Shown here: positions 31,330 to 40,602 of the stretch, piece after piece | How the letters are laid out: each line of letters starts with the position of its first letter | Position numbering within the stretch: position 1 is the stretch's first letter | DNA from: Streptomyces sp. NBC_00285 | Lineage (GTDB): Bacteria > Actinomycetota > Actinomycetes > Streptomycetales > Streptomycetaceae | Assembly (NCBI RefSeq): GCF_036174265.1 | Contig: NZ_CP108055.1 | Location: forward strand, 1,302,001-1,366,000 | Direction: 5' to 3' | DNA length: 64,000 bases | The notes under the pieces: generated by a model | Databases searched by the model: none | Seen by the model: only the letters and a program-made list of their open reading frames with translations | What the model was told of the DNA's origin: nothing | Position numbers and translations under genes: made by a program

Positions 31330-32247
31330 ATGGTGGATCATTCCGACTGGCGTGTCGGGGCAGCTTCGGCCCCCGTCCATCACGGCGAGATTCTGCAGGG
31401 TGTCTTCACCGGCCGCGAGGGGCTCGTGCGCGGGCTCGTGACGCTGCCCAGCACCCTTCACACGACCCGGGCGACCTTCACGCCGGCGCCCGGCGCCGAG
31501 GTCACCGTGTCGCCGGGCTGGAAGGGAAAGGCGAGGCGTGCGGCCGAACTCGCCGTGCGGGAGGTCGTGCCGGCGGACGCCGGACCGGTCGGCGGACATC
31601 TGGAGCTGACCGGGGACGTGCCGCTGTGCCGCGGCTTCGGCTCCTCCACCAGCGATGTGCTGTCGGCCATCTGGGCCGTGAAGGACGCGTTCGCCGATCC
31701 GCTGCCGCCGCGGGCGGTGGCCCGGCTCGCGGTGCGCGCCGAGACCGCCTCGGACTCGCTGATGTTCGAGGACTCCACCGTGCTGTTCGCCCAGCGCGAG
31801 GGGACCGTCATCGAGGACTTCGGCTACCGGATGCCGCCGCTCAGGGTCCTGGGCTTCGGCTCGCGGCCCTCCAACCGCGGCAAGGGCGTCGACACCCTGA
31901 CCCTCCCGCCGGCCCGCTACGACGAGGCCGAGGTCCGGCGGTTCGCCTTACTGCGGGACATGTTGCGCGAGGCCATCCAGATGAAGGACGTCGCCCTGCT
32001 CGGCTCGGTGGCGACGGCGAGCGCGGAGACCAACCAGCGTCATCTGCCGGTTCCGGGTTTCGACCGGATCCGGGACATCCAGCGGACCTGCGGCGCCGTG
32101 GGCGTGCAGGTGGCACACAGCGGAGACATCGCGGGGCTGCTCTTCGACCGGGACGACCCCGAGGTCGAGGCGCGCACCGCACAGGCGCAGGAACTTCTGC
32201 GCGGCACGGGCATCGACGAGCAGTGGAACTACACAACGGGTGACTGA
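31330..32247 (+). CDS. GHMP-family kinase, L-threonine kinase (PduX)-like, 305 aa
   Basis: The GHMP phosphate-binding loop is clear: PLCRGFGSSTSDVLSA near residue 100, matching the PxxxGxxSSTAD form of PduX-type L-threonine kinases. The N-terminus APVHHGEILQGVF resembles the start of the same group. It would phosphorylate the hydroxyl of L-threonine (or serine), activating it for beta-replacement by the PLP enzyme encoded next. This agrees with a 2,3-diaminobutyrate route. A homoserine or serine substrate cannot be excluded. The stop codon lies one base before the ATG of the next gene. It is the first gene of a tight six-gene operon running to 38650. Confidence 0.8.
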   Translation: MVDHSDWRVGAASAPVHHGEILQGVFTGREGLVRGLVTLPSTLHTTRATFTPAPGAEVTVSPGWKGKARRAAELAVREVVPADAGPVGGHLELTGDVPLCRGFGSSTSDVLSAIWAVKDAFADPLPPRAVARLAVRAETASDSLMFEDSTVLFAQREGTVIEDFGYRMPPLRVLGFGSRPSNRGKGVDTLTLPPARYDEAEVRRFALLRDMLREAIQMKDVALLGSVATASAETNQRHLPVPGFDRIRDIQRTCGAVGVQVAHSGDIAGLLFDRDDPEVEARTAQAQELLRGTGIDEQWNYTTGD

Positions 32248-32248
32248 C

Positions 32249-33301
32249 ATGACGACGACGATCCTCCCCAAGGCTCACTCCTCGATCGTGGAGGCCACCG
32301 AGCTGCCACGCATCATCAAGGTGAGCGACAACCTCTACGCGGCGGCCTTCACCCTGATGAAGCTGCTGCCCGCCCGCTACATCATCGACCGGGCCGAGGC
32401 CGCCGGGGTGCTCACCCCGGGCACCCCGGTCATCGAGACCTCCTCCGGCACCTTCGCGCTGGGCCTGGCGATGGTGTGCGGGCTGCGCGGCTACCCGCTG
32501 ACCATCGTCGGGGACTCCGCCATCGACCAGGAGCTGCGCACCAGACTGGAGATGCTCGGCACGACGGTGGAGATCGTCGAGCACACCGGCCAGGCCGGCG
32601 GCATCCAGGGCGCCCGGCTGGCCCGGGTGGCCGAGCTGTGCCGGCAGCGGCCGGACGCCTTCGTGCCCGGCCAGTACGACAACCCCGACAACCCGGGGGC
32701 CTACGGGATCGTCGCCGACCTGATCGGCGACACGGTCGGCTCCGTCGACTGCCTGGTGGGGCCGGTCGGTTCGGGCGGTTCGACGGGCGGGCTCGCCGCC
32801 TCGCTCAGGCCGGGCAACCCGCAGCTGCACCTGGTCGGGGTCGACACCCACGGCAGCATCATCTTCGGCACCCCCGACGCCCCGCGCACCCTGCGCGGCC
32901 TGGGCAGCAGCATCCACCCGGGCAACGTGCGGCACTCGGCGTACGACGAGGCGCACTGGGTGACCGCGGCGGAGGCGTTCCACGCGACCCACGAGCTGTA
33001 CCGCAGCCACGGCCTGTTCATGGGCCCGACCAGCGGCGCGTCCTTCCAGGTGGCGTCCTGGTGGGCGGCGCAGAACCCGGACAGCACGGTGGTGATGGTG
33101 CTGCCCGACGAGGGCTACCGCTACCAGTCCACGGTCTACAACGACGGCTGGCTGCGCGGGCAGGGCATCGTCCCGGCACCCGCGCCGGGCGGCGGCCCCC
33201 TCACCGTGGAGCACCCGCTGGACGCGGCGCCGGTCTGGTCCCGGCTGCTGTGGGCGCGGCGCGGCTTCGACGACGTGATGATGCCGGAGATCGCGTCATG
33301 A
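32249..33301 (+). CDS. PLP-dependent cysteine-synthase-family enzyme, 350 aa
   Basis: Fold-type II PLP enzyme of the cysteine synthase/cystathionine beta-synthase family. The internal aldimine Lys is probably Lys38 in LMKLLPARY, which aligns with the usual SxKDRxA pattern, although the Asp-Arg pair after it is replaced by Leu-Leu. ETSSGTFALGLA aligns with TSGNTG, and GSGGSTGG is the phosphate-binding loop. The family does beta-replacement on O-phospho or O-acetyl amino acids. Here the likely acceptor substrate is O-phosphothreonine from the preceding kinase. Aspartate is a plausible amine donor because an argininosuccinate-lyase homologue follows. ATG 32249 is used; an in-frame GTG at 32240 overlaps the kinase gene. 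The stop overlaps the next start (ATGA). Confidence 0.82.
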   Translation: MTTTILPKAHSSIVEATELPRIIKVSDNLYAAAFTLMKLLPARYIIDRAEAAGVLTPGTPVIETSSGTFALGLAMVCGLRGYPLTIVGDSAIDQELRTRLEMLGTTVEIVEHTGQAGGIQGARLARVAELCRQRPDAFVPGQYDNPDNPGAYGIVADLIGDTVGSVDCLVGPVGSGGSTGGLAASLRPGNPQLHLVGVDTHGSIIFGTPDAPRTLRGLGSSIHPGNVRHSAYDEAHWVTAAEAFHATHELYRSHGLFMGPTSGASFQVASWWAAQNPDSTVVMVLPDEGYRYQSTVYNDGWLRGQGIVPAPAPGGGPLTVEHPLDAAPVWSRLLWARRGFDDVMMPEIAS

Positions 33302-34551
33302 GCGGGCTGCTGCTTCTGGTGGAGTCCAACACCACCGGCACCGGGCGGCTGTTCGCCCGGCGAGCTGCCGAACTGGGTGTGGTTCCGGTCCTGTTGAGCA
33401 CGGATGCGGCGCGCTATCCGTACGCGGCCGAGGACGGCCTGCGGACCGTGGCCGTGGACACCTCCGACGAGGGCGAACTGTGGGCGGCGGCCGAGGCGTT
33501 GGCCGCCGAGGCGCCGATCGCGGGTGTGCTGACCAGCTCCGAGTACTACGTCCCGGCCGCGGCGGCACTGGCCGCCCGCCTCGGCCTTCCCGGACCCTCG
33601 GCCGAGGCAGTGCGGGCCGTGCGGGACAAGGCCGAGCAGCGGCGGATCCTCGCCGCTGCCGGGGTGGGCGTACCGGGCTTCGCCGTCGTGGAGCGGGTGG
33701 ACGCGGCGGTGTCGGCTGCGGCGGCGACCCGGCTTCCCGTCGTGGTCAAGCCGGTGCAGGGCTCCGGCAGCCTGGGCGTACGGCTGTGCGCGGACCTCGA
33801 CGAGGTCGCCGGGCACGCGCGCACGCTGCTGGCGGCGACCACGAACGAGCGCGGGGTGGCGACACCCGGCCGGATCCTGGTCGAGGAGTACCTGACCGGC
33901 GCGGAGTTCTCGGTCGAGGTGTTCGGCACCGACGCGGTGGTGACCGTCGCCAAGCACGTCGGCCCGCTGCCCGCGTTCGTCGAGGTCGGCCACGACGTGC
34001 CGGCGGCACTCCCGGCCGACCTGGAGCGCGAACTGCGCCGGACGGCGGTGCGCGCCGTCACGGCCCTCGGCCTCGGCTGGGGCGCCGCCCATGTGGAGCT
34101 ACGGCTCGACGGTCCCCTCGCCAAGGTCATCGAGGTCAACCCGCGGCTGGCCGGGGGCATGATCCCCGAACTGGTGCGCAGGGCCTGCGGCGTCGACCTG
34201 GTCCGTGCCCAGGTACTGGCCGCGCTCGGCCGCCCGGCCGCCCCGACGCGCGGCATGTACGGCCGCGCCTCGATCCGCTTTCTGACCGCCGACCGCGACG
34301 GCATTCTCGCCCCCGACCTCTGCGAGCCCACCGCCCGCGCCCACCGCGTCCCGGGCGTGGTCGAGGCCGCCTTCTACCGCGCCCCGGGCGAACCGGTCGG
34401 CCCCGCCACCGACTTCCGTGGCCGCCTGGGTCACGTCATCGCCCTCGCGGACCACCCGCTCCAGGCCGCCGCCGCGGCGGACCGGGCCGTCGCCGCGCTG
34501 GCGGAAGCGGTGTCGTACACGGCCCTGGAACGGCAGGAGGCACTGACGTGA
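33298..34551 (+). CDS. ATP-grasp carboxylate-amine ligase, 417 aa
   Basis: ATP-grasp fold: an N-terminal Rossmann-like part (LLLLVESNTTGTGRLFARRA), a central ATP-binding part with VVVKPVQGSGSLGVRL and ILVEEYLTGAEFSVEVF, and metal-site residues in HVELRLDG and KVIEVNPRLAGG. Such enzymes activate a carboxylate as acyl phosphate for attack by an amine. ATP-grasp and argininosuccinate-lyase homologues have been reported together with a PLP enzyme in diaminobutyrate-containing antibiotic clusters such as friulimicin (recalled, not checked). Its precise reaction is not evident; joining aspartate to an intermediate is one option. Both ends overlap neighbours by four bases. The true start is 33298; a longer open frame upstream is a shadow of the PLP gene. 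Confidence 0.85.
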   Translation: MSGLLLLVESNTTGTGRLFARRAAELGVVPVLLSTDAARYPYAAEDGLRTVAVDTSDEGELWAAAEALAAEAPIAGVLTSSEYYVPAAAALAARLGLPGPSAEAVRAVRDKAEQRRILAAAGVGVPGFAVVERVDAAVSAAAATRLPVVVKPVQGSGSLGVRLCADLDEVAGHARTLLAATTNERGVATPGRILVEEYLTGAEFSVEVFGTDAVVTVAKHVGPLPAFVEVGHDVPAALPADLERELRRTAVRAVTALGLGWGAAHVELRLDGPLAKVIEVNPRLAGGMIPELVRRACGVDLVRAQVLAALGRPAAPTRGMYGRASIRFLTADRDGILAPDLCEPTARAHRVPGVVEAAFYRAPGEPVGPATDFRGRLGHVIALADHPLQAAAAADRAVAALAEAVSYTALERQEALT

Positions 34552-35003
34552 CCACCGCGAGCAGGCACGGCGCGACCGGCCCGAACCCCGAACCGACGAA
34601 GGGTTCCCGCCCTTCAACAACCCCGGGACCGAGCGCCGTGACAGCGAAAGGCCCCGGCGCATCGGCAGCAACCCCCGGGCCGGACGCCGTACGGAAGCGG
34701 CCCGGCGGCCTCCCGAAAGTCCCTCCCGCGACGGCCGCACGGACACCCGCCCCCGGGGCGAACGTCATTCCGACGAGAGCCGCCGGCGTCCCGGAGGCCA
34801 CACTCCGGCCGTCCTCGGATCAACTGCCGGACAGCTACGTACCGTTGACCGCCACGGCGGTCCCCTGCTCGACACCCGGCCCTCTCACCTCCGCGCGAAC
34901 CGGTGCGCGCGCCTCACGGCGCCACGACACCCCGCCCCCACACCCCGCCGGACGCCGGAGGCACCCGTGCCGACCGCTTCTCACCCCCGAGGACCTCGTA
35001 TGA
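34548..35003 (+). CDS. possible coupled ORF encoding a Pro/Ala/Thr-rich disordered protein, 151 aa
   Basis: An open frame begins with GTG inside the ATP-grasp stop (GTGA) and ends with TGA inside the ATG of the lyase gene (ATGA), the same overlap style as every other junction in this operon. The product is low complexity, with many Pro, Ala, Thr, Gly and Arg, no hydrophobic core and no recognisable domain. The DNA contains imprecise repeats of CCCGG-GCCGTG-like units. It may be a genuine disordered linker protein, a remnant of a linker joining the two neighbours, or a spacer that merely stays open because of high GC. Translational coupling at both ends favours translation, but I would not assign a function. 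Confidence 0.45.
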   Translation: MTTASRHGATGPNPEPTKGSRPSTTPGPSAVTAKGPGASAATPGPDAVRKRPGGLPKVPPATAARTPAPGANVIPTRAAGVPEATLRPSSDQLPDSYVPLTATAVPCSTPGPLTSARTGARASRRHDTPPPHPAGRRRHPCRPLLTPEDLV

Positions 35004-36475
35004 CCACCGCCCCCGTGCGTGACGGAGTCGCCACCGGCCGGCTCAGCTCGGCCCTGGACCCCGAGGCGCACGCCATCGTCTACGACCAGTACGTGTCCGC
35101 GGAGTCGGCGGATCCGCTGGGCGGCGAGCTGCGCCGTATCAGCGAGGTCGACCGGGCCCACCTGATCATGCTCGGTGAGCGCGGAGTCGTGGAGCCCGTC
35201 CGGGCCGCCGCCCTGCTGCGGGCCGTGCAGGAGCTGCGTGACCAGAACTTCGGACCGGTACGCGGGCGTCCGATGCCGCGTGGGGTGTACCTGGCCTACG
35301 AGGGCTTCCTCATCGAGCGGTTGGGCGACGAGACCGGCGGCATCCTGCACACCGGCCGCTCCCGCAACGACCTCAACGCCACCACCGCCCGCCTGAAGGC
35401 CCGCACCCCCTACCTCGCCCTGCTGGACGCGGTGGACCGGCTGGCCGCCGTACTGCTGGAGAAGGCCGACCGGTACGCGCACGTGACCATGCCGGCGTAC
35501 ACGCACGGCCAGCCCGCGGTGCCGATCACCTACGGGCACTACCTGACGGGGATCGCGGTCGCGGTACTGCGAGCGTACGGCCAACTCATCGACGCCGGAC
35601 GTCAGTTGGATGTCAACCCGCTCGGCGCCGGCGCGATCGGCGGCACCTCTGTGCCCGTCGACCCCGAACGCACCGCCCAACTCCTGGGGTTCACCCGGGC
35701 TGCCCCCAACTCGGTGGACGCCGTGGCCTCCCGGGACTTCGCGCTGGACCTTCTCTCCGCCTCCGCGATGCTCGGCGTCACGCTCGCCCGGGTCGCCCGC
35801 GACCTGAGCGCGTGGACGTCCGAGGAGGCGGCGCTGCTGAGGGTGGCCGACACGCTGGTCGGCTCCAGCTCGATGATGCCGCAGAAGCGCAATCCGTTCC
35901 TGCTCGAACACATCCAGGGCCGCTCCACCGCGAGCCTGGGCGCCTTCGTGAGCGCGGCCTCGGCGATGACCACCGCCGGCTACACCAACGCCATCGCCGT
36001 CGGCACCGAGGCCATGCGCCACCTGTGGCCGGGCCTCGCCGACACGACCGACGCCGTGACGCTGCTACGGCTGGTGGTGGCGGGCACCGAGCCGCTGCCC
36101 GAGCGGATGGCCGCACGGGCCCGGGAGGGGTTCACCGCGGCGACGTATCTGGCGGAACGGCTGGTCGTGGCCGGCATGCCGTTCCGGGCCGCGCACCACC
36201 TGGTCGGCGAGACCGTGCTGGCCGCGCTCGACTCCGGCCGCTCCCTGGAGGAGACCGCCCGCACCGCCCCCTTCGACGGCGGCCTCACCCCCGACCTCGC
36301 CCCCGACCGCGTGGCCGCCGCCTGCGCCCACGGAGGCGGCCCGGGCGCCGACGGCCTGCCGCCGCTGCACCGCGAACTCGCCGCCCACCGCGCCGAGTCG
36401 GACGTACGCCGAAACCGCTGGTCGGACGCCGAGGCCCAACTCGCCGAAGCCGTACGGAAGGCGACAGAGGCATGA
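35000..36475 (+). CDS. argininosuccinate lyase-like enzyme, 491 aa
   Basis: Member of the fumarase/argininosuccinase superfamily. The signature loop is GSSSMMPQKRNP near residue 290, the second conserved block is HTGRSRNDLNATT (argininosuccinate lyase usually has RSRNDQ), and the catalytic His region reads YTHGQPAVPITYGHYL. The family removes fumarate from an N-substituted aspartate, leaving the amine behind. Following a kinase, a PLP enzyme and an ATP-grasp ligase, the inferred job is to release fumarate from an aspartate adduct and so deliver the beta-amine of 2,3-diaminobutyrate or 2,3-diaminopropionate. No argininosuccinate synthase is nearby, which argues against arginine synthesis. The ATG at 35000 has GAGGAC upstream; the stop overlaps the MFS gene. 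Confidence 0.85.
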   Translation: MTTAPVRDGVATGRLSSALDPEAHAIVYDQYVSAESADPLGGELRRISEVDRAHLIMLGERGVVEPVRAAALLRAVQELRDQNFGPVRGRPMPRGVYLAYEGFLIERLGDETGGILHTGRSRNDLNATTARLKARTPYLALLDAVDRLAAVLLEKADRYAHVTMPAYTHGQPAVPITYGHYLTGIAVAVLRAYGQLIDAGRQLDVNPLGAGAIGGTSVPVDPERTAQLLGFTRAAPNSVDAVASRDFALDLLSASAMLGVTLARVARDLSAWTSEEAALLRVADTLVGSSSMMPQKRNPFLLEHIQGRSTASLGAFVSAASAMTTAGYTNAIAVGTEAMRHLWPGLADTTDAVTLLRLVVAGTEPLPERMAARAREGFTAATYLAERLVVAGMPFRAAHHLVGETVLAALDSGRSLEETARTAPFDGGLTPDLAPDRVAAACAHGGGPGADGLPPLHRELAAHRAESDVRRNRWSDAEAQLAEAVRKATEA

Positions 36476-37797
36476 GGACCGACATCACCACGAAAGACAC
36501 CATGGACACCACCCCGAAGGCCGCGGCCGATCCGGCCGCCACCCCCCGCCCCGGCCTGTCCCGGCACCGCGACTTCCGCCTCCTGTGGCTCGGCGAGACG
36601 ACCAACCGCGTCGGCATCAACGTCACCACCGTCGCCATGCCCCTGGTCGCCGTCGTCACCCTGAACGCCAGCACGCTCAGCGTGAGTGTGCTGGCCGCCG
36701 CCCCCTGGCTGCCCTGGCTGCTGATCGGCCTGCCGGCCGGCGCCTGGGTGGACCGGATGCGGCGCCGCCCGCTGATGCTGGTGTGCAACCTCGGCTCGCT
36801 GGTCCTGCTCGCGAGCGTGCCCGTCGCCGCCTGGCTCGGCATGCTCACCATGACCCACCTGCTCGTCGTGGCCCTCCTCAACGGCCTCGCCGCGGTGTTC
36901 TTCGGAATCTCCTACAAGGTGTACGTCCCCTCCATCGTGGACCGGGAGCAACTCCAGGAGGCCAACGCCAAGTTGCAGGGCAGCGAGTCGGTGGCCCAGG
37001 TCGCCGGCCTCGGCGGCGGCGGTCTGCTCGCCCAGGCTTTCGGCGCCGTGTCGGGCCTGCTCGTCAACGCCGGCACCTTCCTCTTCTCGGCGCTGTGCCT
37101 GCTGGGCATCCGCGGCCGGGAGCCCCTGCCCGAGCGGCCCCTGGAGCGCACCCCGCTGCGCCAGGACATCCGCGAGGGACTCCAGTACACGGTGCGCGAC
37201 CCGTACCTGCGTGTGCTGACCGCCTACGGCACCGTCACCAACCTGCTGCTGACGGCGTACCAGGCGATCCTGCCGGTCTTCATGATCCGGCAGCTGGGCG
37301 TGCCCGAGGGCGCCACCGGCTGGCTGCTGGCCTCCAGCAGCGTCGGCGGCATCCTCGGCGCGACCGGTGCCAAGCGGGTCACCGCCCGCTGGGGCACCGC
37401 ACGTGGACTGCTGGTGGCCACCGCCGCCACGGCCCCCTTCGCCCTGCTGATCCCGATGGCCCAGCAGGGCTGGATGCTCGCCGCGCTCGCGGTCGGCAGC
37501 GCCCTGCTCGCCCTCGGCGTGGTCCTCGCCAATGTGATCCAGGGCGCGTTCCGCCAGCGGTACTGCCCACCCCAGCTGCTCGGCCGCATCACGGCCAGCA
37601 TCTCGGTGGCCAACTTCGGTGCCATTCCGTTCGGTTCCCTGCTCGGCGGCGTGCTCGGCACGGCGCTCGGGCTCAGGCCGACGCTGTGGATGCTGACCGC
37701 CGGTCTCGCGGTCAGCCCCCTGTTGCTGCTGATCGGTCCTCTGCGCGCACGGCACGACCTGCCCACCGCGCCGGCCACCGCACCCGGTGGCTCATGA
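36472..37797 (+). CDS. MFS exporter, 441 aa
   Basis: A complete major facilitator with twelve predicted membrane helices. The loop after helix 2 reads GAWVDRMRRRPLM, the family motif. Helices such as PLVAVVTLNASTLSVSVLAA, LLVVALLNGLAAVFFGISY and GSALLALGVVLANVIQGAF are clear. It resembles the EntS/multidrug group used for siderophore and peptide export. It begins inside the stop of the lyase gene (ATGA) and belongs to the same operon, so export of the cluster's peptide and self-protection are inferred. The real start is 36472; a longer open frame upstream overlaps the lyase gene and is not meaningful. Confidence 0.9.
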   Translation: MRTDITTKDTMDTTPKAAADPAATPRPGLSRHRDFRLLWLGETTNRVGINVTTVAMPLVAVVTLNASTLSVSVLAAAPWLPWLLIGLPAGAWVDRMRRRPLMLVCNLGSLVLLASVPVAAWLGMLTMTHLLVVALLNGLAAVFFGISYKVYVPSIVDREQLQEANAKLQGSESVAQVAGLGGGGLLAQAFGAVSGLLVNAGTFLFSALCLLGIRGREPLPERPLERTPLRQDIREGLQYTVRDPYLRVLTAYGTVTNLLLTAYQAILPVFMIRQLGVPEGATGWLLASSSVGGILGATGAKRVTARWGTARGLLVATAATAPFALLIPMAQQGWMLAALAVGSALLALGVVLANVIQGAFRQRYCPPQLLGRITASISVANFGAIPFGSLLGGVLGTALGLRPTLWMLTAGLAVSPLLLLIGPLRARHDLPTAPATAPGGS

Positions 37798-37837
37798 GGC
37801 CCGACCGGCCCCTTCGAGTACGAACAGGAGAGACCCC

Positions 37838-38650
37838 GTGGAAGGAACACCGCCGTGGGTCGCCCGTGAGCTGCCACCCCCTGGCTCACTCGACCTCTGG
37901 CTCCTGAGGGTCTCGGATGTCCCCTTCGGCATCCTGGACGAGGCGGTGCTCGATGCGACCGAGCGCCGGCGCGCCGCCTCCCTCATGCACGCGGCCGACC
38001 GGACCCGGTTCACGGCCGCGCATGTCGCACTGCGGCGGCTGCTCGGGGCGTATCTGCGCCGGCGCCCCGAGGAGATCCACTTCGGCCGGGACACCTGTCC
38101 CTGCTGCGGCGGCCCGCACGGCCGGCCCACCCTGCTCGGCGCGGGCCGTGACGACCTGTTCTTCTCGCTCTCCCACCGGGGTGATCTCGCCCTCGTCGGT
38201 ACGGCCGCGGCGCCGATCGGCGTGGACGTGGACCTGGTGTCGGACCGGACGGCCTCCGCCGAGCTGGCCTCGATGCTGCACGTGGCCGAGCAGGAGGAAC
38301 TGGCCGCTCTCGCACCGGCGTCGCGGCCCCGCGCGCTGGCGAGGCTGTGGACCCGCAAGGAGGCCTACCTCAAGGGCCTCGGCACCGGACTGGGACGCGA
38401 TCCGTCCCTCGACTACGTCGGCTCCGGGGCACCCGGCGGACCGTACCCGCCGTCCGGCTGGACCCTGCTGGACGTCCCGGTGGACCGGGGCTACGCGGCG
38501 GCGGTGGCGGTACGCGGCGAACTCACCGCGGCCGGCCCGACCGTCACCCGGCTCTTCGGGCCACGGGCGGCCGACCTGGTCCGTCCCCACGCGGCCGACC
38601 TGCTCCGCACGGCCCCACCCGGGCTCCTGACGGGAGGGACCCTCACCTGA
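37838..38650 (+). CDS. Sfp-type 4'-phosphopantetheinyl transferase, 270 aa
   Basis: Transfers phosphopantetheine from CoA to the Ser of carrier domains, here the six GGHSLL sites of the NRPSs. The key motifs are IGVDVDLV (Mg-binding Asp pair) and WTRKEAYLKGLGTGLG (WxxKEAxxK). Before these, FFSLSHRGDLALVG is the SHS-type segment, and a Cys-rich patch DTCPCCGGPHGRP precedes it, as in many actinobacterial members. The GTG at 37838 has AGGAG seven bases upstream, which decides the start. It is the last gene of the operon that begins at 31330 and is followed after 54 bases by ilvB. Confidence 0.93.
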   Translation: MEGTPPWVARELPPPGSLDLWLLRVSDVPFGILDEAVLDATERRRAASLMHAADRTRFTAAHVALRRLLGAYLRRRPEEIHFGRDTCPCCGGPHGRPTLLGAGRDDLFFSLSHRGDLALVGTAAAPIGVDVDLVSDRTASAELASMLHVAEQEELAALAPASRPRALARLWTRKEAYLKGLGTGLGRDPSLDYVGSGAPGGPYPPSGWTLLDVPVDRGYAAAVAVRGELTAAGPTVTRLFGPRAADLVRPHAADLLRTAPPGLLTGGTLT

Positions 38651-38704
38651 CTGTGCACACCACTCTCCCGCTCATTCCAACAGCCCTACGAACCTTGGGA
38701 TTTG

Positions 38705-40588
38705 ATGATGCCGAACGCTGTGCAGCAGGCCCCCGCGGCCCGCCTTCCACGGATGCGGGCCCCGGAGTCCGCCGCCACCCCGAGCGAGTCGATGACCGGC
38801 GCCCAGTCCCTGATCCGCTCCCTCGAAGAGGCGGGTGCGGAGACCGTGTTCGGGATTCCCGGCGGGGCGATCCTGCCGGCCTACGACCCGATGATGGACT
38901 CGACCAGGCTCCGCCATGTCCTGGTCCGGCACGAGCAGGGCGCCGGGCACGCGGCCACCGGCTACGCGCAGGCCACCGGCAAGGTCGGCGTGTGCATCGC
39001 GACCTCCGGTCCCGGCGCGACCAACCTCGTCACGCCGATCGCCGACGCCCACATGGACTCCGTACCGCTCGTGGCGATCACGGGCCAGGTGCCGTCGCGG
39101 GCGATCGGCACGGACGCCTTCCAGGAGGCGGACATCGTCGGCATCACCATGCCGATCACCAAGCACAACTTCCTGGTCACCAGCGCCGAGGACATCCCGA
39201 GGACGATCGCGCAGGCCTTCCACCTGGCCTCCACCGGCCGCCCCGGCCCGGTCCTGGTCGACATCACCAAGGACGCCCTCCAGGCACAGACCACCTTCTC
39301 CTGGCCCCCGACCGCACAGCTCCCCGGCTACCGGCCGCGGACCCGCCCGCACCCCCGGCAGGTCCGCGAGGCGGCGCGGCTCCTCACCTGCGCCGAACGC
39401 CCCGTGCTCTACGTCGGCGGCGGCGTCCTCAAGGCCGGGGCCAGCGCCGAACTGCGGGACCTCGCCGAGCTGACCGGCGTCCCCGTGGTCACGACGCTGA
39501 TGGCACTCGGCGCCTTCCCCGGCAGCCATCCGCAGCACCTGGGAATGCCGGGCATGCACGGCGACGTGGCCGCCGTCGCAGCCCTGCAGAAGGCCGACCT
39601 GATCGTCGCCCTCGGCGCCCGCTTCGACGACCGGGTCACCGGGAAACTCGACAGCTTCGCGCCGTACGCCAAGGTCGTGCACGCCGACATCGACCCGGTG
39701 GAGATATCCAAGAACCGGTTCGCGGACGTCCCGATCGTCGGCGACGCCCGCGAGGTGATCAGCGCGCTGGCGGCGGCCGTACGGGAGGAACACGAGGAGG
39801 GGAACGCGGGCGACCACGCCGCCTGGTGGCAGGACCTGAACCGCTGGCGGGACACCTACCCCCGCGGCTACGACCTGCCCGCCGACGGCATGCTCTCGCC
39901 GCAACAGGTCATCGAACGCGTCGGTCAACTCGCCCCCGAGGGAACCCTGTTCGCCTCCGGGGTGGGCCAGCACCAGATGTGGGCGGCGCAGTTCCTGCCG
40001 CACGAGGAGCCGGGCACCTGGTTCAACTCCGGCGGCGCCGGGACGATGGGCTACTCGGTACCGGCAGCGATGGGCGCCAAGGCCGGCCGCCCCGATCGCA
40101 CCGTGTGGGCGATCGACGGCGACGGCTGCTTCCAGATGACCAACCAGGAACTGGTCACCTGTGCCCTGAACAACATCCCGATCAAGGTCGCCGTCATCAA
40201 CAACGGCGCCCTCGGAATGGTCCGCCAGTGGCAGAACCTCTTCTACGGCGCACGGTTCTCCAACACCGTGCTGCACGACGGCGCGACCAACGCCGCGACC
40301 GGCTCCGCCCGGGGTGTGGGCTCCGCCGCCAACCGGGGCACCCGCGTCCCGGACTTCGTCCTCCTCGCCGAGGCGATGGGCTGCGTGGGCCTGCGCTGCG
40401 AGAACCCGGACGAGCTGGACGCGGTCATCGACAAGGCCAACTCGATCAACGACCGCCCCGTGGTCGTGGACTTCATCGTCCACGAGGACGCGATGGTGTG
40501 GCCGATGGTCCCTGCCGGCACCTCCAACGACGACATCATGGCCGCCCGCGACGTCCGCCCCGACTTCGGCGACGCCGCGGACGACTGA
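38705..40588 (+). CDS. ilvB: acetolactate synthase large subunit
   Basis: Thiamine-diphosphate enzyme that makes 2-acetolactate (valine, leucine) and 2-aceto-2-hydroxybutyrate (isoleucine). It matches streptomycete IlvB throughout: [39 protein letters not shown] with the ThDP glutamate, and the ThDP motif [19 protein letters not shown]. Length is 627 aa. Start ATG 38705 or 38708 (adjacent Met codons); no strong ribosome binding site. Compared with housekeeping versions recalled from streptomycetes, the loop before RGTRVPDF is longer ([18 protein letters not shown]). With ilvN and ilvC it forms a full set next to the cluster and would raise valine supply for the four valine-like modules. Whether it is the only copy in the genome cannot be told here. 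Confidence 0.95.
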   Translation: MMPNAVQQAPAARLPRMRAPESAATPSESMTGAQSLIRSLEEAGAETVFGIPGGAILPAYDPMMDSTRLRHVLVRHEQGAGHAATGYAQATGKVGVCIATSGPGATNLVTPIADAHMDSVPLVAITGQVPSRAIGTDAFQEADIVGITMPITKHNFLVTSAEDIPRTIAQAFHLASTGRPGPVLVDITKDALQAQTTFSWPPTAQLPGYRPRTRPHPRQVREAARLLTCAERPVLYVGGGVLKAGASAELRDLAELTGVPVVTTLMALGAFPGSHPQHLGMPGMHGDVAAVAALQKADLIVALGARFDDRVTGKLDSFAPYAKVVHADIDPVEISKNRFADVPIVGDAREVISALAAAVREEHEEGNAGDHAAWWQDLNRWRDTYPRGYDLPADGMLSPQQVIERVGQLAPEGTLFASGVGQHQMWAAQFLPHEEPGTWFNSGGAGTMGYSVPAAMGAKAGRPDRTVWAIDGDGCFQMTNQELVTCALNNIPIKVAVINNGALGMVRQWQNLFYGARFSNTVLHDGATNAATGSARGVGSAANRGTRVPDFVLLAEAMGCVGLRCENPDELDAVIDKANSINDRPVVVDFIVHEDAMVWPMVPAGTSNDDIMAARDVRPDFGDAADD

Positions 40589-40602
40589 GAGGACCCTTAG
40601 AC

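Noticed and set aside
35000..36475. Arginine biosynthesis operon (carbamoyltransferase plus argininosuccinate lyase)
   Set aside because: There is no argininosuccinate synthase, the lyase is embedded in a coupled kinase/PLP/ATP-grasp operon, and the carbamoyltransferase has lost its ornithine Cys.
38651..38704. Leader peptide/attenuator before ilvB
   Set aside because: A short frame reads [15 protein letters not shown] but has no stop before ilvB, no run of Val/Leu/Ile codons and no alternative hairpins visible.
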